Positions 6,250 to 9,380 of a stretch of 9,380 nucleotides of DNA are shown piece by piece. The DNA is from Bacillota bacterium (GTDB lineage Bacteria > Bacillota_C > Negativicutes > Sporomusales > Sporomusaceae), in the NCBI GenBank assembly GCA_023441125.1, contig JAEZQV010000038.1, positions 1-9,380 of the forward strand, read 5' to 3'. Made by a program: the position numbers and the translations under genes. Under the pieces are notes generated by a model. That model worked only from the letters and a program-made list of their open reading frames with translations, had not been told where the DNA came from and did not search any database. The stretch's first letter is position 1. Every line of letters starts with the position of its first letter.

Positions 6250-6294
6250 AACCTGGTTCGCAAGCTGCGGTCCAGGTTATTTTTTTATTTTTTT
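6250..6294 (+). terminator. Intrinsic terminator of tyrS
   Basis: The stem AACCTGG (6250-6256) pairs with CCAGGTT (6272-6278). An inner helix CGCA/TGCG (6259-6262 with 6266-6269) adds to it. The run ATTTTTTTATTTTTTTT follows directly. It starts 8 bases after the tyrS stop. Confidence 0.9.
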
Positions 6295-6365
6295 GTAACC
6301 ACTAACCAGTTTTCCCCATATATATAATAATCACACCCGCGTAGCGAATTGAAGGAGGGGAAGAC

Positions 6366-7076
6366 ATGCGTTTCTCTGTACGGCGCAGGCGTACACTCCA
6401 ACTCTTCCCGCTTGTATCTATATTGCTGATAAGTTTGCTGGTCTTTTTCTTTTGGCAGGTTGAGTCTCATTTGAAGCCGACACTGATGGCCATTGCCGAA
6501 ACCAGAGCCACCCTGATTGCAACCCAAGCTATTAATAATGTAATTAATAATCAGGTCAGTCTTACGGTGGATCCCAAAACCTTGTTAAATGTCACCCTGG
6601 ATGAACGGGGACGGGTGGTGCTGATCCAGCCCAATACCATGGAATTCAACCGCTTGGGAGCAGATACAACCATCAAGGTTCAGGAAGCTTTACAGGAAAT
6701 AACCGAGGAGAAAATAGATATTCCCATCGGTCAGGTGCTGGGCAGCCAACTGCTGGCAAGTATGGGGCCAAAAATTACCGTTACAATTATTCCTATGGGG
6801 ACGGTTCAGGTGAAGGTTATCGACAAATTCGAGCAGGCCGGTATCAACCAAACCCGTCACATGGTGTATTTGGTTGCCACCACGCAAATCCGGATTGTGG
6901 TCCCGCTGGTAAGCCAGAGTGTCAGCGTGAATACTCAGGTGCCCATCGCCGAATATGTTGTTGTTGGTGAAGTTCCTAATACCTATGTTCAGTTCCCGTT
7001 TCCCCTGGAAAATGACATGTTTAACGGAATTAACGGCAATAGCAGCCCGGGAGCTAAAATGAGCGGACAATCATAA
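6366..7076 (+). CDS. yunB: Sporulation protein YunB
   Basis: YunB is a membrane-anchored protein needed for efficient endospore formation in Bacillus subtilis, where it is made in the mother cell under sigma-E (established for that species). This copy has 236 residues. It has a basic start (RFSVRRRRT), one membrane helix at about 12-31, then the characteristic ATQAINNVIN segment (52-61). Family-typical motifs follow: DIPIGQVLGSQLL..MGPKI (118-137), the AGINQTRH block (158-165) and GEVPNTYVQFP near the end. A strong GAAGGAGGGG site lies 5 bases before ATG. Upstream, TATAAT (6323-6328) lacks a usable -35, and the overlapping CATATATA (6317-6324) is only a partial sigma-E-like -10, so promoter type is undecided. 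No terminator is seen before yebC. This gene is the firmest sign that the organism sporulates. Confidence 0.93.
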   Translation: MRFSVRRRRTLQLFPLVSILLISLLVFFFWQVESHLKPTLMAIAETRATLIATQAINNVINNQVSLTVDPKTLLNVTLDERGRVVLIQPNTMEFNRLGADTTIKVQEALQEITEEKIDIPIGQVLGSQLLASMGPKITVTIIPMGTVQVKVIDKFEQAGINQTRHMVYLVATTQIRIVVPLVSQSVSVNTQVPIAEYVVVGEVPNTYVQFPFPLENDMFNGINGNSSPGAKMSGQS

Positions 7077-7137
7077 AAATTATATGGCAGTCACCGACTT
7101 CATAAAGGCATTATTGATAAATTTAGCAAAATGTACT

Positions 7138-7167
7138 TTGCCAACTGGCGTCCAAGTATGTTACAAT
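7138..7167 (+). promoter_or_regulatory. Promoter of yebC
   Basis: TTGCCA (7138-7143, five of six) is separated by 18 bases from TACAAT (7162-7167, five of six), which is preceded by TG at 7159-7160, giving an extended -10 TGTTACAAT. The predicted start lies near 7174, about 30 bases before ATG 7203. A GCCA-AC-TGGC inverted repeat (7140-7149) overlaps the -35 and could be an operator. Confidence 0.75.
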
Positions 7168-7202
7168 ATTGGCGATTCACATAGTCTGAGAGGAGTATTA
7201 CG

Positions 7203-7943
7203 ATGTCGGGACATTCTAAATGGGCCAATATTAAACACAAAAAAGGCAAGATGGATGCCGTACGCGGTAAGGTTACTACCAAAATTAGCCGGGAAATTAC
7301 CATCGCAGTGCGTATGGGCGGCGCTGATCCAACAGGCAACATGCGCTTAAAATTGGCATTGCAAAAAGCCAGAGAGAATAATATACCAAAAGAAAACATC
7401 CAGCGGGCTATTCAAAAAGGCTCCGGAGCGCTTGAAGGCAGCAATTACGAAGAAATCAGCTATGAAGGCTACGGTCCCGGCGGTGTTGCCATTATGGTTG
7501 AGGCCATGACGGACAACCGCAACCGAACGGCAGCCGACGTACGGCATTTGTTTTCTAAATACGGCGGTAACCTTGGCGAATCCGGCTGTGTCAACTGGAT
7601 GTTTAAACAAAAAGGCATATTTGTCGTTGAGCAGGACGGTATTGATGAGGAAGAATTAATGCTCATGGCCCTGGATGCCGGCGCAGAGGACTTTGAGGCA
7701 GCCGATGACCAATTTGAAATTACTACGCACCCGGATGACTTTGAAAAAGTCCAGGAAGCACTGGAAAACAACAATATAGAGACAGTAGTTGCGCGGATTA
7801 CCATGGTACCGGAGACTACCACCAGTCTGGCCGACGACGAAGCGGCGAAAATGACGAAGCTGTTAGAAGCCCTGGAAGATCATGACGATATCCAGGAAGT
7901 ATATACGAACTTCGACGCGCCTTTCGAGGACGAAGAAGAATAG
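7203..7943 (+). CDS. yebC: YebC/PmpR/TACO1-family protein
   Basis: The 246-residue product is full length for the family and starts with its hallmark MSGHSKWANIKHKKGKMD. Further conserved blocks are KISREITIAVRMGG (27-40), RLKLALQKARENNIPKENIQ (48-67), AIQKG, YEGYGPGGVAIMVEAMTDNRNRTAADVRH (87-115), GCVNWMFKQKG and the acidic end DAPFEDEEE. Members were long annotated as transcription regulators. Later work links several of them to ribosomes and relief of stalling at proline-rich stretches, as for mitochondrial TACO1. In many bacteria yebC precedes the ruvCAB genes. Here a strong terminator follows directly, so it appears to be monocistronic with its own promoter. AGAGGAG lies 7 bases before ATG. 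Confidence 0.97.
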   Translation: MSGHSKWANIKHKKGKMDAVRGKVTTKISREITIAVRMGGADPTGNMRLKLALQKARENNIPKENIQRAIQKGSGALEGSNYEEISYEGYGPGGVAIMVEAMTDNRNRTAADVRHLFSKYGGNLGESGCVNWMFKQKGIFVVEQDGIDEEELMLMALDAGAEDFEAADDQFEITTHPDDFEKVQEALENNNIETVVARITMVPETTTSLADDEAAKMTKLLEALEDHDDIQEVYTNFDAPFEDEEE

Positions 7944-7948
7944 GCAAC

Positions 7949-7983
7949 AAACCTTCCTGTAATAACACAGGAGGGTTTTATTT
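7949..7983 (+). terminator. Intrinsic terminator of yebC
   Basis: A 12-bp stem (7949-7960 with 7967-7978, one G-U pair) surrounds a 6-base loop and is followed by TTTTATTT. It begins 6 bases after the yebC stop. Confidence 0.9.
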
Positions 7984-8130
7984 ATGATAAAATGTATTGC
8001 AACAGATTGTAACAAATCCACAACATCAGCCTAACAGGCAAGACATTGTTAACGAATAGTACCGACGGGCAGGAAAACTGCCTATCACAGTAGAATATGG
8101 GGAGCACGATCATGTCGGAGGAATGTAATC

Positions 8131-9291
8131 ATGTCCAGCAAACTTGTACTTGCCGTATTATTTGCAACTATGCTAACCATCACTTTTTACATCCGGAGTT
8201 TTGTTACCGATGAATTAGCCACTATCGAAAAAAGTGTACAGACTGTGCAACAGGAAAATGTCCGGCAATTAAGCCTGGTTGTTGAAGCACAGGAGAAAAT
8301 TAATAAAGTTCCGTGGTTAGTAGCAAGGTACATCGCTTCGGTAAATGAGGATAAAAAAATATATATGCACGCACAGATCATGAAACAGATTGAAATGATT
8401 GATAAAGACTATATCAATGATTTTAACTACCGCGATGAGGAGAAGGTCCTCAGAGAATATGTTGTGAAGAATTGGCTGGGTTATAAAGACACCGTGTATC
8501 AAATCATTAATCCCGCCAAAGATACCACGCTGCGCGATGCGCAGGACCTGATGGAGGACAGCCTTTTATATGTTGAGCGCGCAAACAACGGCATGAAATT
8601 GATCGTAGCGTTTCATGAACGGGACATAGCCGAAAAAACGAATGATACTCTGGCTACCGCTGTTCAGGCTAAGAAAAATGTATTTATGCTTGCGGTTGTT
8701 GCGGCCATTACTTTTATTTTGGTCGGGCTAGTAGCCTTTCGCAAAATAATTTATACCGAAAACAAACTGCGGCAGCAAGCGTATCATGATGCCCTCACCG
8801 GCTTGCCGAACCGTCTTTCGTTTCAGAAATTATTAAACGCTGAGTTGCGCAATGCCGATATTTCGGCAGGCGGGGCAGTAGTTTTTTTGGACATGGATAA
8901 TTTTAAGCTGGTAAATGACCAATATGGACATGATGCCGGTGATCAGTTTCTTATTGTTATTGCCCGCCGGATTCAATCATTGTTTGGGGAAAACATTTTT
9001 GGCGCCCGCTTTGGCGGCGATGAATTTGTGCTCTTCCTGAGGAATGTTACCGAGCAGAACGCCGACTTGCCAATTAAGAATATCTTGGCGCTTATTGCCG
9101 AGCCTGTATGGCTCGAAGGCAGCGCGATATCACCGACCCCCAGCATAGGCGTGGCCTTTTATCCGCAGCACGGCGCCACTACGGTAGAACTGCTTAAAAA
9201 TGCGGACATTGCCATGTATAAGGCCAAAGTCAAGAAAAACGGCTATGTCATATATCAGGCCGGCGAGCCGGAAAATACTGCTCCGCATTAA
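8131..9291 (+). CDS. Membrane-bound diguanylate cyclase (GGDEF domain) with extracytoplasmic helical sensor
   Basis: The product makes cyclic di-GMP from two GTP. It has 386 residues: membrane helix 1 (about 4-21), an extracytoplasmic mostly helical region (about 25-182) resembling four-helix-bundle sensors of chemoreceptors, membrane helix 2 (about 184-204), a short linker, and a GGDEF domain (about 214-377). The domain starts with AYHDALTGLPNR. It has the metal and guanine residues in LDMDNFKLVNDQYGHDAGD (Asp254, Asn262, Asp271), the exact signature GGDEF (295-299) and PTPSIGVAFYP. It should therefore be active. The inhibitory I-site RxxD expected five residues before GGDEF reads GENI, so product inhibition by that site is unlikely. 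GGAGGA lies 8 bases before ATG. The 147 bases upstream (7984-8130) hold small hairpins (GCCT/AGGC at 8029-8039, GGCAG/CTGCC at 8068-8082) but no clear promoter or c-di-GMP riboswitch. Confidence 0.93.
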   Translation: MSSKLVLAVLFATMLTITFYIRSFVTDELATIEKSVQTVQQENVRQLSLVVEAQEKINKVPWLVARYIASVNEDKKIYMHAQIMKQIEMIDKDYINDFNYRDEEKVLREYVVKNWLGYKDTVYQIINPAKDTTLRDAQDLMEDSLLYVERANNGMKLIVAFHERDIAEKTNDTLATAVQAKKNVFMLAVVAAITFILVGLVAFRKIIYTENKLRQQAYHDALTGLPNRLSFQKLLNAELRNADISAGGAVVFLDMDNFKLVNDQYGHDAGDQFLIVIARRIQSLFGENIFGARFGGDEFVLFLRNVTEQNADLPIKNILALIAEPVWLEGSAISPTPSIGVAFYPQHGATTVELLKNADIAMYKAKVKKNGYVIYQAGEPENTAPH

Positions 9292-9297
9292 TTAAAC

Positions 9298-9313
9298 GCC
9301 TGAAAAAGCAGGC
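9298..9313 (-). terminator. Weak hairpin between the diguanylate cyclase and the convergent partial gene
   Basis: A 5-bp GCCTG/CAGGC stem (9298-9302 with 9309-9313) has a 6-base loop. On the - strand it is followed by GTTTAATT, a poor U-tract, so it may terminate the gene entering from the right edge only weakly. Confidence 0.3.
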
Positions 9314-9316
9314 CGC

Positions 9317-9379
9317 TTATTTTAATAAAGCAACAATTGCGCTTAGTGCAAAATAGGGGCCGTAGGCGATAGTGTCCCT
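9317..9379 (-). CDS. C-terminal end of a probable prepilin peptidase (partial)
   Basis: The - strand frame from the right edge gives 20 residues ending at TAA (9317-9319), including IAYGPYFALSAIVALL. In type IV prepilin peptidases (A24 family, PilD/ComC type) the last membrane helix is commonly introduced by a similar (I/L)PFGPFLALGA motif near the C-terminus, and the match here is good in both pattern and position. These enzymes cleave and often methylate prepilin-like proteins for pili, competence or type II secretion. The catalytic aspartates lie outside the window, so the assignment rests on a short stretch. Confidence 0.62.
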   Translation of the reverse strand, partial: RDTIAYGPYFALSAIVALLK

Positions 9380-9380
9380 G

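Noticed and set aside
7984..8130. Possible c-di-GMP (GEMM) riboswitch ahead of the diguanylate cyclase gene
   Set aside because: Small hairpins and a GGCAGGAAAACTGCC element are present, but the conserved GEMM core and its second stem with a GNRA receptor are not recognisable.

Overview
The window reads as a low-to-mid GC chromosome segment from an endospore-forming Firmicute, most likely a Sporomusaceae-type Negativicute (inference). The evidence is a YunB sporulation protein, a tyrosine T-box leader, two very short Gly/Ile-rich proteins resembling the YjcZ class of sporulation micropeptides, strong AGGAGG-type ribosome binding sites and compact U-tract terminators. Most of the window is ordinary housekeeping sequence. 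I found no mobile element, CRISPR array, tRNA or rRNA.

Left part (1-2170). The tail of an unidentified + strand gene ends at a long, perfect bidirectional hairpin. Facing it on the - strand is a two-gene operon: a YbaB/EbfC-type DNA-binding protein, then a Gly/Pro/Glu-Lys-rich protein with one membrane segment. Divergent from this operon is an unrecognised 133-aa protein with a disordered N-terminus and a helical C-terminus. Two tandem micro-ORFs of 35 and 37 aa follow, sharing a Gly-rich head, a Trp, an Ile/Leu/Phe membrane run and an acidic tail. This is the least explained part of the window and the best candidate for something undescribed, possibly spore-related.

Centre (2202-6294). A class A penicillin-binding protein lies on the - strand. 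It has a glycosyltransferase domain, a transpeptidase domain and an odd low-complexity tail of Lys-Asp-Gly repeats and polyproline. Its promoter region backs onto a vegetative promoter for a T-box leader whose specifier codon is UAC (Tyr). The leader controls tyrS, which has its own downstream terminator.

Right part (6366-9380). Next come yunB (sporulation), yebC (translation/transcription factor family) with its own extended -10 promoter and terminator, and a membrane diguanylate cyclase with a four-helix-type extracytoplasmic sensor region and a GGDEF domain lacking the inhibitory RxxD site. The window ends in the C-terminal tail of what looks like a prepilin peptidase on the - strand.

The clearest functional links are regulatory: charged tRNA-Tyr sensing controls tyrS, and the two long inverted repeats at 158-197 and 2140-2171 insulate convergent genes. 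Sporulation ties yunB, probably the micro-ORFs, and possibly the flanking unknowns.
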